Below, piece by piece: positions 18,167 to 27,519 of a DNA stretch of 64,000 bases (its first letter is position 1; each line of letters starts with the position of its first letter). Under the pieces are notes generated by a model, which had not been told where the DNA came from, did no database searches, and was given only the letters and a program-made list of their open reading frames with translations. The DNA comes from Pandoraea norimbergensis (GTDB lineage Bacteria > Pseudomonadota > Gammaproteobacteria > Burkholderiales > Burkholderiaceae), in NCBI RefSeq assembly GCF_001465545.3, contig NZ_CP013480.3, positions 186,001 through 250,000 on the forward strand, in the 5' to 3' direction. A program made the translations under genes and the position numbers.

Positions 18167-19150
18167 ATGACGCTTCGTATCGTATTCGCCGGCACGCCGG
18201 AATTTGCACAAACCGCGCTGGCCGCCATCGATGCGGCGGGTTTTCCTGTCGAGCTGGTGCTCACGCAACCTGATCGACCGGCAGGGCGAGGTATGAAGTT
18301 GCAAGCGAGCCCGGTCAAACGCTACGCCGAAGCGCACGGCATGCCGGTCGCACAGCCGCCGTCGCTGCGCCGTAACGGCAAGTACCCGGAAGCGGCGATT
18401 GCTGCCATCGACCAACTGCGCGCGCTGGCGCCCGACGTGATGGTGGTGGCGGCTTACGGCCTGATCCTGCCGCAGGAAGTGCTCGATCTGCCGCGCTACG
18501 GCTGCCTGAACATTCACGGGTCGTTGCTGCCACGCTGGCGCGGTGCAGCCCCCATTCACCGCGCGATCGAAGCGGGCGATGCCGAGACGGGCATCACCAT
18601 CATGCAGATGGACGCGGGTCTGGACACCGGCGCCATGATCTTGCGCGAAGCCGAACCCATCGGCCCCGAGGACACCACGGCCACGTTGCACGACCGCATG
18701 GCGGCGCTGGGCGGCAAGCTGATCGTAGACGCACTGCGCCAACTCGCGCGTGACGGTAAATTGCCGGCCGAGCCTCAGCCCGACGCCGGCGTGACCTATG
18801 CTGAGAAGATAGCCAAGCAGGAAGCGGCGCTCGACTGGCGCCGTCCGGCGCAAGCGCTGGCACGTCAAGTGAGGGCGTTCGATCCGTTCCCCGGTGCGCT
18901 GGGCACCCTGCGCGGCACGGCCGTGAAGCTCTGGCGTGCGAATGCCGTCGACGGCAAGGCCGGTGCGGCGCCCGGTACCGTGCTCGAAGTGAGCGCTGAC
19001 GCCGTGGTCATCGCCTGCGGCGAAGGCGCGCTGAGCGTGACCGAATGCCAGAAGCCGGGCGGCAAGCGACTTCCGGTGCGCGAGTTTCTCGCAGGGTTTG
19101 CCATCGCGCCGGGTGACACATTCGACGCCGTGCCGGGCAGCGATGCCTGA
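18167..19150 (+). CDS. fmt: Methionyl-tRNA formyltransferase
   Basis: Formylates initiator Met-tRNA using 10-formyl-THF. The 327-residue protein starts with the Rossmann-type strand [12 protein letters not shown] and has the catalytic signature [16 protein letters not shown] with the conserved Asn and His; the C-terminal OB-like domain binds tRNA. Length and start (AGGAGAAC upstream) are typical. It is usually cotranscribed directly after def; here 2.1 kb separates the two. Confidence 0.97.
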   Translation: MTLRIVFAGTPEFAQTALAAIDAAGFPVELVLTQPDRPAGRGMKLQASPVKRYAEAHGMPVAQPPSLRRNGKYPEAAIAAIDQLRALAPDVMVVAAYGLILPQEVLDLPRYGCLNIHGSLLPRWRGAAPIHRAIEAGDAETGITIMQMDAGLDTGAMILREAEPIGPEDTTATLHDRMAALGGKLIVDALRQLARDGKLPAEPQPDAGVTYAEKIAKQEAALDWRRPAQALARQVRAFDPFPGALGTLRGTAVKLWRANAVDGKAGAAPGTVLEVSADAVVIACGEGALSVTECQKPGGKRLPVREFLAGFAIAPGDTFDAVPGSDA

Positions 19151-19377
19151 CCTCGACGCCTGACATCGGCAAGTCAATTGCGGGTTTTATTCTTCAAAAT
19201 TCGATAAACGACCCGCAAACATCGGTGAAAGCGTCGGCAAGCAGCGGTAACCGCACGGAAATGGCGCGCAATTTGCTTGCGGACATTGAATTTTCGATGA
19301 GTTGCCTCATCTAACGCCCGAGGACACGCGAAGTGCGTGCAATCCTCAGGTCACCCAGATTTGCAGAGGAGAACACC

Positions 19378-20238
19378 ATGTTCAATTGGATGAAGACCAC
19401 CCTGCTGATGGCGGCCATCACCGCGTTGTTCATGGTGGTGGGCGGCATGATCGGCGGCAAGCAGGGCATGATGCTCGCGCTGGCAGTTGCGCTCGCGATG
19501 AATTTCTTTTCGTACTGGTTCTCGGACAAGATGGTGCTGCGCATGTACAACGCGCAGCAAGTCGACGAGACCAGCGCACCGCAGTTCTACAACATGGTGC
19601 GCGAGTTGTCGCAACGCGCCGGGTTGCCGATGCCGAAGGTGTATCTGATCAATGAAGATGCGCCCAACGCGTTCGCGACCGGCCGCAATCCGGAAAATGC
19701 GGCCGTGGCGGCGACCACGGGCATTCTGCGGGTGCTCTCCGACCGGGAACTGCGCGGCGTGATGGCGCACGAACTGGCCCACGTGAAGCACCGCGATATT
19801 CTGATTTCGACCATCTCGGCCACCATGGCCGGTGCGATCTCGGCGCTGGCCAACTTCGCCATGTTCTTCGGTGGACGCGACCAGAATGGCCGTCCGAGCA
19901 ATCCGATTGCGAGCATTGCGGTGGCGATTCTCGCGCCGTTGGCCGCCTCCCTGATCCAGATGGCCATTTCGCGGGCGCGTGAATTCGAGGCCGACCGTGG
20001 CGGTGCCGAGATTTCGGGCGATCCGCAGGCATTGGCGGCGGCGCTCGACAAGATTCATCGCTTTGCGCAGGGCATTCCGTTCGAGGCCGCCGAGCAGCAT
20101 CCGGCCACGGCGCAGATGATGATCATGAACCCGCTCTCGGGCGGTGCGATCGCCAATCTGTTCTCGACGCACCCGGCCACTGAAGAGCGTATTGCACGCT
20201 TGATGGAGATGGCACGCACCGGACAATATCCGGTCTGA
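19378..20238 (+). CDS. htpX: Membrane zinc protease HtpX
   Basis: Inner-membrane M48 metalloprotease of 286 residues for quality control of membrane proteins, acting with FtsH. Two hydrophobic N-terminal segments are followed by the zinc site [10 protein letters not shown] (HEXXH), further membrane segments, and [14 protein letters not shown] with the third ligand Glu. The C-terminus has [14 protein letters not shown]. The ATG at 19378 follows GAGGAGAA. A long dyad (TTGCGGGT 19178-19185, ACCCGCAA 19211-19218) lies upstream; I found no convincing heat-shock promoter. Confidence 0.97.
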   Translation: MFNWMKTTLLMAAITALFMVVGGMIGGKQGMMLALAVALAMNFFSYWFSDKMVLRMYNAQQVDETSAPQFYNMVRELSQRAGLPMPKVYLINEDAPNAFATGRNPENAAVAATTGILRVLSDRELRGVMAHELAHVKHRDILISTISATMAGAISALANFAMFFGGRDQNGRPSNPIASIAVAILAPLAASLIQMAISRAREFEADRGGAEISGDPQALAAALDKIHRFAQGIPFEAAEQHPATAQMMIMNPLSGGAIANLFSTHPATEERIARLMEMARTGQYPV

Positions 20239-20411
20239 GCCCGGGGTCAGATCAGCGTCAGATCGGGGCGCACCGGTACGAGAACCAACGCCAACCATCG
20301 CGAACCCCGTGAGTGAGGACTGACCGCGCATGGCCCGACGGTGTCCTGCGGGTCACCGTCCGTTGGCTGTCAGTCTGCTATCCTGTCGCCCGACAGCCGT
20401 CCGATAGCCCC

Positions 20412-20444
20412 ATATGCCCGCCGTCGCGCGGGCATATTTGTTTG
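20412..20444 (+). terminator. Terminator-like hairpin before rsmB
   Basis: Ten-bp perfect stem ATATGCCCGC/GCGGGCATAT with a 6-nt loop followed by TTTGTTTG. It follows htpX by 173 nt but ends only about 11 nt before the rsmB start codon, so rsmB transcripts must either read through it or begin inside it. Confidence 0.75.
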
Positions 20445-20454
20445 TAGAAAGCCC

Positions 20455-21768
20455 ATGCCGCAAGCCACTCTGCCCACCGAATCTCTGGCGTACGCGCTGC
20501 AACGTGCCGCGCAAACCCTCGAATCTGTCCAGAAGGGCATGGCGTTGCCGCAGGCACTCGCACAGGCGACCGCACAGTGTGCCCCGGGCACCCGCGCCGC
20601 CACACAGGATCTGGCTTACCGCACCGTGCGCCGTCTCGGCAGCAGCCGCGCCTTGCTGGCGGTGCTGGTCAAGCCCGCGATGCAGGCGCGAGTGCGCGAC
20701 ATCCTGCTGTGCGCACTCGCGCTGCTGCAAGACCCTGTGGAAGACGCTGCGTACACCGAATTTACTGTGGTCGATCAGGCCGTCGAAGCCATTGCCGCGC
20801 AACGCCGCACCGCTGCCGCGAAGGGGCTGGCCAATGCCGTGCTGCGCCGCTTCCTGCGCGAGCGCGAGGCGTTGCTGGCCCAGATCGCCAAACAGCCCGA
20901 AGCCCGTTGGAACTACCCCACGTGGTGGATCAACACCGTGCGCGACGCGTATCCCGACCAATGGGAGACGTTGCTCACCGCTGGCGACAGCCGGGGCCCG
21001 ATGACCCTGCGTGTGAATACGCGACGCGTGAGCGTGGCGGCCATGCAGGAGAGTCTGTCGCTCGCCGGTATGGCGTCCGAAGTGATTGGCCCGGTCGCCC
21101 TGCGCCTCGCGCAAGCGGTGCCGGTGGACCGGCTGCCGGGCTTTGCCGAAGGCTGGGTGTCGATTCAGGACGCGGGGGCCCAACTGGCTGCCCCGCTCGT
21201 GCTCGGTGAGAATCCGCAGGCCGGCATGCGAGTGCTCGATGCGTGCGCAGCGCCGGGCGGCAAGACCGGTCATCTGCTGGAACTCGCCGACGTGCAGGTC
21301 ACGGCGCTGGAGTCGGACCGCACCCGCGTGCCGCGCATTTACGAAAACCTGGAGCGCCTCGGGTTGTCGGCCGACGTGCGCATCGGCGACGCGGGCAATC
21401 CGGCCAAGTGGTCGGGTGGTGGCTGGGACGGCGTCCCGTTCGACCGCATTCTGGCCGACGTGCCGTGCTCGGCGGCGGGTATCGTGCGCCGGCATCCGGA
21501 CATTCGCTGGTTGCGCCGTGCCGACGACATCCCGGCGCTGGTGGCCGAGCAGCAGCGCATCTTGCTGTCGCTGTGGGAAACGCTGGCCATCGGTGGCGAG
21601 CTGGTCTACGTCACCTGCTCGATCTTCCCATCGGAAAACGAACAGCAGGCGCAATGGTTTGAACGGGTTCGCACAGATGCGGTACGATTGGACGCTCCCG
21701 GGCAATTGCTGATGACCCCTGGCGGCGCCCATGACGGCTTCTATTACGCTCGCTTCCAGAAACGGTGA
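20455..21768 (+). CDS. rsmB: 16S rRNA m5C967 methyltransferase
   Basis: Methylates C967 of 16S rRNA with S-adenosylmethionine. The 437-residue protein has an N-terminal NusB-like RNA-binding domain (about 1-140) and a C-terminal Rossmann methyltransferase: DACAAPGGKTGHLLEL binds SAM, DVPCSAAGIVRRHPDIRWLR and YVTCSIFPSENEQQ carry the two cysteines of the m5C mechanism. The ATG at 20455 gives the typical start; earlier in-frame codons lie in the hairpin leader. The stop overlaps the next gene's GTG (GTGA), so both are translated together. Confidence 0.95.
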   Translation: MPQATLPTESLAYALQRAAQTLESVQKGMALPQALAQATAQCAPGTRAATQDLAYRTVRRLGSSRALLAVLVKPAMQARVRDILLCALALLQDPVEDAAYTEFTVVDQAVEAIAAQRRTAAAKGLANAVLRRFLREREALLAQIAKQPEARWNYPTWWINTVRDAYPDQWETLLTAGDSRGPMTLRVNTRRVSVAAMQESLSLAGMASEVIGPVALRLAQAVPVDRLPGFAEGWVSIQDAGAQLAAPLVLGENPQAGMRVLDACAAPGGKTGHLLELADVQVTALESDRTRVPRIYENLERLGLSADVRIGDAGNPAKWSGGGWDGVPFDRILADVPCSAAGIVRRHPDIRWLRRADDIPALVAEQQRILLSLWETLAIGGELVYVTCSIFPSENEQQAQWFERVRTDAVRLDAPGQLLMTPGGAHDGFYYARFQKR

Positions 21769-22628
21769 CTTTCTCCCAACGGCTACTGGCCTGCCTGCTG
21801 CCGCTGCTGTGCGTTGTTACGCTCGGCTTTGCGGGACCCGCACGTGCCGACAACGAAATTCAGGTGCGCGAAGCCCGGCTCGAATCCTCCGAGGGTGGGT
21901 GGACGCTTGACGCGCGCTTCGCGTTCGAACTCAACAGTAGCCTGGAAGACGCGGTCAATCGCGGTATCTCCCTCTACTTCACGACCGACTTCGAACTCAC
22001 CCGCTCGCGCTGGTACTGGTTCGACGAGAAGGTCGTCACCAACTCGCAGAGTGTGCGGCTGTGGTTCCAGCCGCTGACGCGCCAGTATCGCGTCTCAAGC
22101 AACAACGGCAACAGCAGCAACAGCGGCCTGCAACTCGGCTTCAGTTCGTTGCGTGAGGCGATGGCGCTGGTGCGCAACGTGAGTGGCTGGCGCGTCATCG
22201 AGAAAGGCGTGGTCAAGCCCGGCACGCAATATCAGGCGTCGGTGCGCATGCGGCTCGACAATGCCCTGATGCCCAAGCCGTTCCAGATCGATGCGGTGAA
22301 CAATCGTGACTGGAACCTGAGCTCAGACTGGGCGCGCTTCCTTTTCTCGCCACCCCAACCGCCTGCGTCAGCCAGCCTGCCGGGGGCGGGGGGCGCAAAC
22401 GCGATGGCTTCTGCGGCGCCTGCGGTTGCGCCGACGCCGGCATCGGGCAATGCGCCCGCCAGCGCGTCGGGCACGTCGTCTGCCAAGGCCGCGCCGGCAC
22501 TCCCGATTACATTGCTGGCCTCGCCTTCTGACGAGGACACCGCGTCGAGTCCCGTCGCGCGTCTTACCGGCCGTCTGCCGCTGGCGTTCAGCGCGGCGTT
22601 GCCGCCAGGGGCGTCTCGTGTCAAGTAA
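21765..22628 (+). CDS. DUF4390 secreted protein
   Basis: Protein of 287 residues with a signal peptide (hydrophobic 7-24, cleavage after PARA) and the DUF4390 pattern: ARLESSEGGWTLDARFAFEL, ISLYFTTDFELTRSRWYWFD and RQYRVSS. The C-terminal 90 residues are an Ala/Ser/Pro-rich tail. It starts at GTG 21765, overlapping the rsmB stop, and itself overlaps the kinase gene by 11 nt. This rsmB-DUF4390-ntrY-regulator order is typical of Burkholderiales. Probably periplasmic; function unknown, perhaps linked to the kinase beside it. Confidence 0.9.
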   Translation: MTFSQRLLACLLPLLCVVTLGFAGPARADNEIQVREARLESSEGGWTLDARFAFELNSSLEDAVNRGISLYFTTDFELTRSRWYWFDEKVVTNSQSVRLWFQPLTRQYRVSSNNGNSSNSGLQLGFSSLREAMALVRNVSGWRVIEKGVVKPGTQYQASVRMRLDNALMPKPFQIDAVNNRDWNLSSDWARFLFSPPQPPASASLPGAGGANAMASAAPAVAPTPASGNAPASASGTSSAKAAPALPITLLASPSDEDTASSPVARLTGRLPLAFSAALPPGASRVK

Positions 22629-24972
22629 CAACGGCGGCGGCCTGCTCAAGCGCATTGTCATTCGCACGCTGATCGTCACGATGGCGCTGGTCGCCATCGG
22701 CCTCTTCGGCCTGCTCGCGCTTGCCTCCGCCAACACGGAATTCTTCGATCGCTACTATTCGCTGCTCTACACGGCGAACATCGCGGTGGCGATCATCTTC
22801 GTCTTCATCGTCGGCGCGCTGATCTGGATCATTCTGGTGCGCCTGCGCCAGCGACGCTTCGGCACGCGCCTGCTCGCCAAGCTCGCGATCTTCTTCGCGC
22901 TGGTGGGCGTGTTGCCGGGCGGCATCATCTATCTGGTGTCGTTGCAATTCGTCTCGCGCAGTATCGAGTCGTGGTTCGACGTGCGTGTGGAAACCGCGCT
23001 CGACTCCGGGCTCGAACTCGGCCGCGCGATTCTGAACAACGGCTTGTCCGATCTGAGCGCCAAGGCGCAACTCGTCGCGGACAATCTCACCGCGGGCGGC
23101 GACAAGGGCGGCACGCTTACGCTGCTGCGCATGCGCGACCAGTTCGGCTTGCAGGACGCGACGATCGTCGACGGCAACGGCCGTGTGCTCGCCTCCGCGT
23201 CGGGCAACTTCAACGCGCTGGTGCCCGACTTGCCCACACCGCTGATGCTGCGTCAGGCGAGGGCGCAGTCGCGCGGCTACACGGCCATCGAGGGTGGCGG
23301 CGAGGGCTACGACCGGCACACCTCGGACGACCAGTTACGCTGGCGCGTGGTGTTGCGTATTCCCTCGAGCTACACGTCCTCGCTGCAAGACGAAGAGCGC
23401 TTCCTGCAAGTCACGCAACTGGTGCCCGCCAATCTGGCGCAGAACGCCGAGGCGGTGCAGAACGCCTATCGTGAATACCAGGAGAAGGCGCTTGGCCGGA
23501 CCGGCCTGCGCAAGATGTATATCGGCACGCTGACGCTATCGCTGTTTCTCGCCACGTTCGTGGCCATGATGCTGGCGCTGGCGCTCGGGAGTCAGTTGGC
23601 GCGGCCGCTGTTCCTGCTCGCGCGCGGCACGCAAGAGGTGGCTGCGGGCGATCTCTCGCCCAAGGGCGAAGTGCGTACCAACGACGAGTTGGGCTTCCTC
23701 ACGCAGGCATTCAATGCGATGACGCGGCAACTCTCCGATGCGCGCGCCACGGTCGATCGCAACCGGCTGGCGCTCGAAAGCTCGAAGGCTCACCTGGAAA
23801 GTATTCTGTCGAGCCTGACGGCCGGGGTGTTCGTGTTTGACCGGGATTTCCGGCTGACCACGGCCAACTCGGGGGCTGAACGCATCTTCAAACAGAGTTT
23901 CCAGGGCGAATTGAATCGTTCGCCTTCGCACATTCCGGCCCTCGTGGAGTTTGGCGAAACGTTGCGCCGGGCGTTTGCCGATCGCGATGCCAATGCCGAT
24001 CTCGGCCCCGGCGGTCACTGGCAGCAACAGATCGGCCTGACGTTGCCCGGCGAAACCGATTCGGTGACCTTGCTCGTGCGCGGCTCGCATCTGCCCGAGC
24101 CGGCGATGGCGGTGGCGGGGGTGCCCACGCGCTCGGGTGGCGGGTATGTGGTGGTCTTCGACGACATCAGCGACGTGATCTCTGCACAGCGTTCGGTGGC
24201 GTGGGCGGAGGTCGCGCGGCGTCTTGCGCACGAGATCAAGAACCCGCTCACGCCGATTCAGCTCTCAGCCGAGCGCTTGCAGATGAAGCTGTCCGACAAG
24301 TTGCCGCCGGCCGAAGCCGAATTCCTGCGGCGCGGCGCGACGACCATCGTCAATCAGGTCGCGGCGATGAAACGCATGGTCGACGACTTCCGCGATTACG
24401 CGCGCCTGCCGCCGGCGATCATGCATTCGCTGCAACTCAACGAGCTGATCGGTGAGGTATTGACGCTGTACGGGGTGGATGAAGGGCGTGGTGCGATCCG
24501 TCCCTACCTCGGTGCAGACCTGCCGGAAATTCGGGGCGACTCGACGCAATTGCGGCAGGTTATCCATAATCTGCTGCAAAATGCTCAAGATGCAGTGAGC
24601 GGAACCGAAAACCCTCTTATCACTGTGGAAACGAAGACAGTAGAATACGCAGGTACGGACGCGGCTCCCGGAGAACCGAAGCGCACGGCAGTGCGTCTCA
24701 CGATCACGGACAATGGGCCGGGCTTCCCGGCACGCATCCTGACCCGCGCATTCGAACCGTATGTGACGACCAAGGCAAAGGGCACGGGACTCGGTCTGGC
24801 GATGGTCAAGAAGATCATCGACGAACACCAGGCGCGCATCGACATCCGCAATCGCACGTTGCCCGAAGGTGAGGGCAGTGCGGGAGCACAGATTTCGATC
24901 TTGTTTACTCAATTGGCTGACGACCAGGATCTGTCGCGCAACAAGCCGGCAGAGCACACGAAGGTAGCGTAA
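22618..24972 (+). CDS. ntrY: NtrY-like membrane histidine kinase
   Basis: Sensor kinase of 784 residues resembling NtrY. It has several N-terminal membrane helices, a periplasmic region, a further helix (SLFLATFVAMMLALALGSQL) leading to a HAMP domain, a PAS domain, the phosphorylation box HEIKNPLTPIQLSAERLQMK, and an HATPase with NLLQNAQDAV, DNGPGFP and GTGLGLAMV. GTG 22618 is chosen because it is the first start-like codon before the membrane region and overlaps the DUF4390 stop by 11 nt. The response regulator begins on the base after the stop. NtrY proteins are linked to nitrogen and redox control, but the signal here is unknown. Confidence 0.93.
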   Translation: MSSNNGGGLLKRIVIRTLIVTMALVAIGLFGLLALASANTEFFDRYYSLLYTANIAVAIIFVFIVGALIWIILVRLRQRRFGTRLLAKLAIFFALVGVLPGGIIYLVSLQFVSRSIESWFDVRVETALDSGLELGRAILNNGLSDLSAKAQLVADNLTAGGDKGGTLTLLRMRDQFGLQDATIVDGNGRVLASASGNFNALVPDLPTPLMLRQARAQSRGYTAIEGGGEGYDRHTSDDQLRWRVVLRIPSSYTSSLQDEERFLQVTQLVPANLAQNAEAVQNAYREYQEKALGRTGLRKMYIGTLTLSLFLATFVAMMLALALGSQLARPLFLLARGTQEVAAGDLSPKGEVRTNDELGFLTQAFNAMTRQLSDARATVDRNRLALESSKAHLESILSSLTAGVFVFDRDFRLTTANSGAERIFKQSFQGELNRSPSHIPALVEFGETLRRAFADRDANADLGPGGHWQQQIGLTLPGETDSVTLLVRGSHLPEPAMAVAGVPTRSGGGYVVVFDDISDVISAQRSVAWAEVARRLAHEIKNPLTPIQLSAERLQMKLSDKLPPAEAEFLRRGATTIVNQVAAMKRMVDDFRDYARLPPAIMHSLQLNELIGEVLTLYGVDEGRGAIRPYLGADLPEIRGDSTQLRQVIHNLLQNAQDAVSGTENPLITVETKTVEYAGTDAAPGEPKRTAVRLTITDNGPGFPARILTRAFEPYVTTKAKGTGLGLAMVKKIIDEHQARIDIRNRTLPEGEGSAGAQISILFTQLADDQDLSRNKPAEHTKVA

Positions 24973-25710
24973 ATGGCAACCATTTTGGTGGTGGATGACG
25001 AAATGGGAATCCGGGAGCTGCTCTCGGAGATTCTGAGCGACGAGGGGCATGTCGTCGAGGTGGCGGAGAACGCACAGGAGGCTCGCGCCTATCGTGCGGC
25101 GCATACCCCCGACCTCGTGCTGCTCGATATCTGGATGCCCGATACCGACGGCGTGACATTGCTCAAGGAATGGGCGGCACAGCAACTGCTGACCATGCCG
25201 GTGATCATGATGTCGGGTCACGCGACGATCGACACCGCCGTCGAGGCGACCAAGATCGGCGCGCTCAACTTCCTCGAAAAACCGATTGCCTTGCAGAAAT
25301 TGCTGCAAGCGGTCGAGCAGGGACTCGTGCGCGGCAAGCGCGACGCCGTCGGCGGAGCGCCCAGCGCGTTCGATGCCGCCGACGACGAGCTCGAGACCGG
25401 CGTGTTCGGCGAGAGCGAACCCCGCCACGCGGCAACGGGCCTGAACGGCACCACGGTGCACGCGCCGTTGGGTGCTCATGATGCCGACGGGGCCGTGGGC
25501 GTCGGTGGTGCAGGACTCGCCGCAGACATCTCGTTCGACGTACCGCTGCGCGAAGCGCGCGATGCCTTCGAGCGCGCGTACTTTGCTTATCATCTGGCGA
25601 AGGAACACGGCAGCATGACGCGTGTGGCCGAGAAGACGGGACTCGAGCGCACGCACTTGTATCGCAAGCTCAAGCAGTTGGGTGTGGAGCTTTCCAAGAG
25701 CAAGACCTGA
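24973..25710 (+). CDS. NtrX-like response regulator lacking AAA+ domain
   Basis: Partner of the NtrY-like kinase, directly abutting it. A receiver domain (about 1-120, phospho-acceptor Asp52 in LVLLDIWMPDTDG) is followed by a low-complexity linker and a C-terminal Fis-type helix-turn-helix (about 205-240: MTRVAEKTGLERTHLYRKLK). At 245 residues it is about half the length of classical NtrX because the central sigma-54 AAA+ ATPase domain is absent. It cannot activate sigma-54 promoters by the usual mechanism and is more like the RegA/ActR layout. I see no frameshift or remnant of the missing domain. Confidence 0.92.
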   Translation: MATILVVDDEMGIRELLSEILSDEGHVVEVAENAQEARAYRAAHTPDLVLLDIWMPDTDGVTLLKEWAAQQLLTMPVIMMSGHATIDTAVEATKIGALNFLEKPIALQKLLQAVEQGLVRGKRDAVGGAPSAFDAADDELETGVFGESEPRHAATGLNGTTVHAPLGAHDADGAVGVGGAGLAADISFDVPLREARDAFERAYFAYHLAKEHGSMTRVAEKTGLERTHLYRKLKQLGVELSKSKT

Positions 25711-25780
25711 GGTCACCGGCGAAAGTCCGGGGCGTCGAGCGGCCGGCGCGCAATTCCCGCAGGTTTTTTCGACAAAGGGC

Positions 25781-25809
25781 TTGCGAAAATCATCAGGGCT
25801 CTCTATAAT
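25781..25809 (+). promoter_or_regulatory. Sigma-70 promoter of tRNA-Phe
   Basis: TTGCGA (25781-25786), exactly 17 nt, then a perfect TATAAT (25804-25809). Transcription would begin around 25816, a few bases before the tRNA. Confidence 0.8.
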
Positions 25810-25821
25810 CGCTTTTCTCTT

Positions 25822-25897
25822 GGCCCGGTAGCTCAGTTGGTAGAGCAGCGGATTGAAAATCCGCGTGTCGTTGGTTCGATTCCGACCCAGGCCACCA
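25822..25897 (+). tRNA. tRNA-Phe (GAA)
   Basis: 76-nt tRNA including encoded CCA. The anticodon loop TTGAAAA gives GAA. D arm (GCTCAGTTGGTAGAGC), anticodon stem (GCGGA/TCCGC) and T arm (GTTGG-TTCGATT-CCGAC) fold normally. The acceptor stem GGCCCGG/CCAGGCC has one mismatch, C5 opposite A68. Confidence 0.98.
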
Positions 25898-25903
25898 AAT
25901 TCG

Positions 25904-25933
25904 AAGGGCTTGCGCACAGCGCAAGCCCTTTTT
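25904..25933 (+). terminator. Intrinsic terminator after tRNA-Phe
   Basis: Twelve-bp stem AAGGGCTTGCGC/GCGCAAGCCCTT with a 3-nt loop followed by TTTTT, 6 nt after the tRNA. Confidence 0.95.
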
Positions 25934-26108
25934 GCGTTTCACGGAAACGCGCCCCGATGAGGGGTATAACGCCCCGCTGATATTGCGCCGATTGCGTTAT
26001 GTCGCGTGACCCTCTCCCGCACGCGGGCTGCCCCGGTAGCCTGAATCGCGTGCCCGGCCCCCGTCGTCCTGACGGCGAGGGCGATACTGATACTGCTAGC
26101 GCAAGATC

Positions 26109-26852
26109 ATGACGACAAGCACCGATTCCGCTCTGGTTCTGTTCTCCGGTGGACAGGATTCGACCACTTGCCTCGCGTGGGCGCTCTCGCGCTATGCGCG
26201 CGTCGAGACGCTGGGCTTCGACTATGGCCAGCGTCACAGCGTCGAGCTGGAGTGTCGCACCGACGTTCTCGCCAAGATGCGCCAGCGCTTCCCGCATTGG
26301 GCACCGCGCATGGGCGACGATCACATGATCGACCTGTCGATCCTGGGGCAGATCAGTGAGACTTCGCTCACGCGTGAGACCACCATCGCGATGGCGGCCA
26401 ACAACCTGCCGAACACGTTCGTGCCGGGCCGCAATATCCTGTTTCTGACGATCGGCGCAACGATCGCCTATCGCCGAGGCCTGCGCGTGCTCGTGGGCGG
26501 CATGTGCGAGACGGACTTCTCGGGCTACCCCGACTGCCGCGACGACACCATGAAGGCCTTGCAGGTCGCGCTGAACCTGGGCATGGACCAGCGTTTTATC
26601 GTCGAGACGCCGCTGATGTGGATCGACAAGGCCGACACCTGGCAGATGGCGCAGGATCTCGGCGGCAACCTGCTGGTCGAAACCGTGCGTGAAGACACGC
26701 ATACGTGCTATCTGGGCGAGCGCAGCGTGCTGCATCCGTGGGGTTACGGCTGTGGCGAGTGCCCGGCGTGCCAACTGCGTCAGCGCGGCTACGAGCAGTG
26801 GCGTGCGCGCGGTAATGACGCGGATAATCATCAGACGCACGGCGCGGCCTGA
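26109..26852 (+). CDS. queC: 7-cyano-7-deazaguanine synthase
   Basis: ATP-dependent enzyme turning 7-carboxy-7-deazaguanine into preQ0, the precursor of queuosine in tRNA. The 247-residue protein has the PP-loop [16 protein letters not shown] at the N-terminus and the zinc-binding [13 protein letters not shown] at the C-terminus ([10 protein letters not shown]). It is the first gene of queC-queE-queD. The 158 nt between the tRNA-Phe terminator and this gene contain a small dyad (GCGTTTC-ACG-GAAACGC) but no recognised preQ1 riboswitch. Confidence 0.96.
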   Translation: MTTSTDSALVLFSGGQDSTTCLAWALSRYARVETLGFDYGQRHSVELECRTDVLAKMRQRFPHWAPRMGDDHMIDLSILGQISETSLTRETTIAMAANNLPNTFVPGRNILFLTIGATIAYRRGLRVLVGGMCETDFSGYPDCRDDTMKALQVALNLGMDQRFIVETPLMWIDKADTWQMAQDLGGNLLVETVREDTHTCYLGERSVLHPWGYGCGECPACQLRQRGYEQWRARGNDADNHQTHGAA

Positions 26853-26874
26853 TCCATCAAGAATCGAGAGCATC

Positions 26875-27510
26875 ATGACGTACGCGGTTAAGGAAATCTT
26901 CTACACCTTGCAGGGCGAGGGCGCGAATGCCGGCCGCCCGGCGGTGTTCTGCCGGTTTGCGGGGTGCAACCTGTGGACCGGGCGCGAAGAGGACCGTGCC
27001 GAGGCCGTATGCCAGTTCTGCGATACCGAATTTGTCGGTACCGATGGCGAGAACGGCGGCAAGTACCGCACGCCGGCCGACCTCGTGGCGCAGATCGTGG
27101 CGTTGTGGCCGGAAGGCGACCGCGCGCATCGCTTCGTGGTTTGCACGGGCGGTGAGCCGCTGCTGCAACTGGATGCCCCGCTGATCGCGGCACTCCATGC
27201 CGAGGGCTTTCGCATCGCTGTAGAGACCAATGGCACGCAAGTGGTGCCCGAAGGCATTGACTGGGTGTGCGTGAGCCCGAAGGCCGATGCCGGGCTGGTC
27301 GTCACGCGTGGCGACGAACTGAAGGTGGTAGTGCCGCAGGATCGCCAGCGTCTGGCCGAATACGAGACGCTCGACTTCACGCACTTCTATCTCCAGCCGA
27401 TGGATGGTCCGCTGCGCGACACCAATACGAAGCTGGCGATCGATTATTGCAAGTCGCATCCGCGCTGGTCGCTGTCGATGCAGACGCACAAATACCTGAA
27501 TATTCCCTGA
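26875..27510 (+). CDS. queE: 7-carboxy-7-deazaguanine synthase
   Basis: Radical-SAM enzyme that contracts 6-carboxytetrahydropterin to 7-carboxy-7-deazaguanine. The cluster-binding cysteines are spaced C-x14-C-x2-C (GCNLWTG...VCQFCDTEF) rather than CX3CX2C; this spacing is the one described for Burkholderia multivorans QueE. CTGGEPLLQLD and the C-terminal FYLQPMDGP also fit. The ATG at 26875 is chosen over a longer frame that would overlap queC by 160 nt. Length 211. Confidence 0.96.
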   Translation: MTYAVKEIFYTLQGEGANAGRPAVFCRFAGCNLWTGREEDRAEAVCQFCDTEFVGTDGENGGKYRTPADLVAQIVALWPEGDRAHRFVVCTGGEPLLQLDAPLIAALHAEGFRIAVETNGTQVVPEGIDWVCVSPKADAGLVVTRGDELKVVVPQDRQRLAEYETLDFTHFYLQPMDGPLRDTNTKLAIDYCKSHPRWSLSMQTHKYLNIP

Positions 27511-27519
27511 GCCGTTGCC

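Noticed and set aside
25934..26108. preQ1 riboswitch upstream of queC
   Set aside because: Only a small GCGTTTC/GAAACGC hairpin is present; no preQ1 aptamer features were recognised.
25822..26852. Functional link between tRNA-Phe and the queuosine genes
   Set aside because: Queuosine is placed in GUN-anticodon tRNAs (Tyr, His, Asn, Asp), not in tRNA-Phe (GAA); a terminator also separates them.
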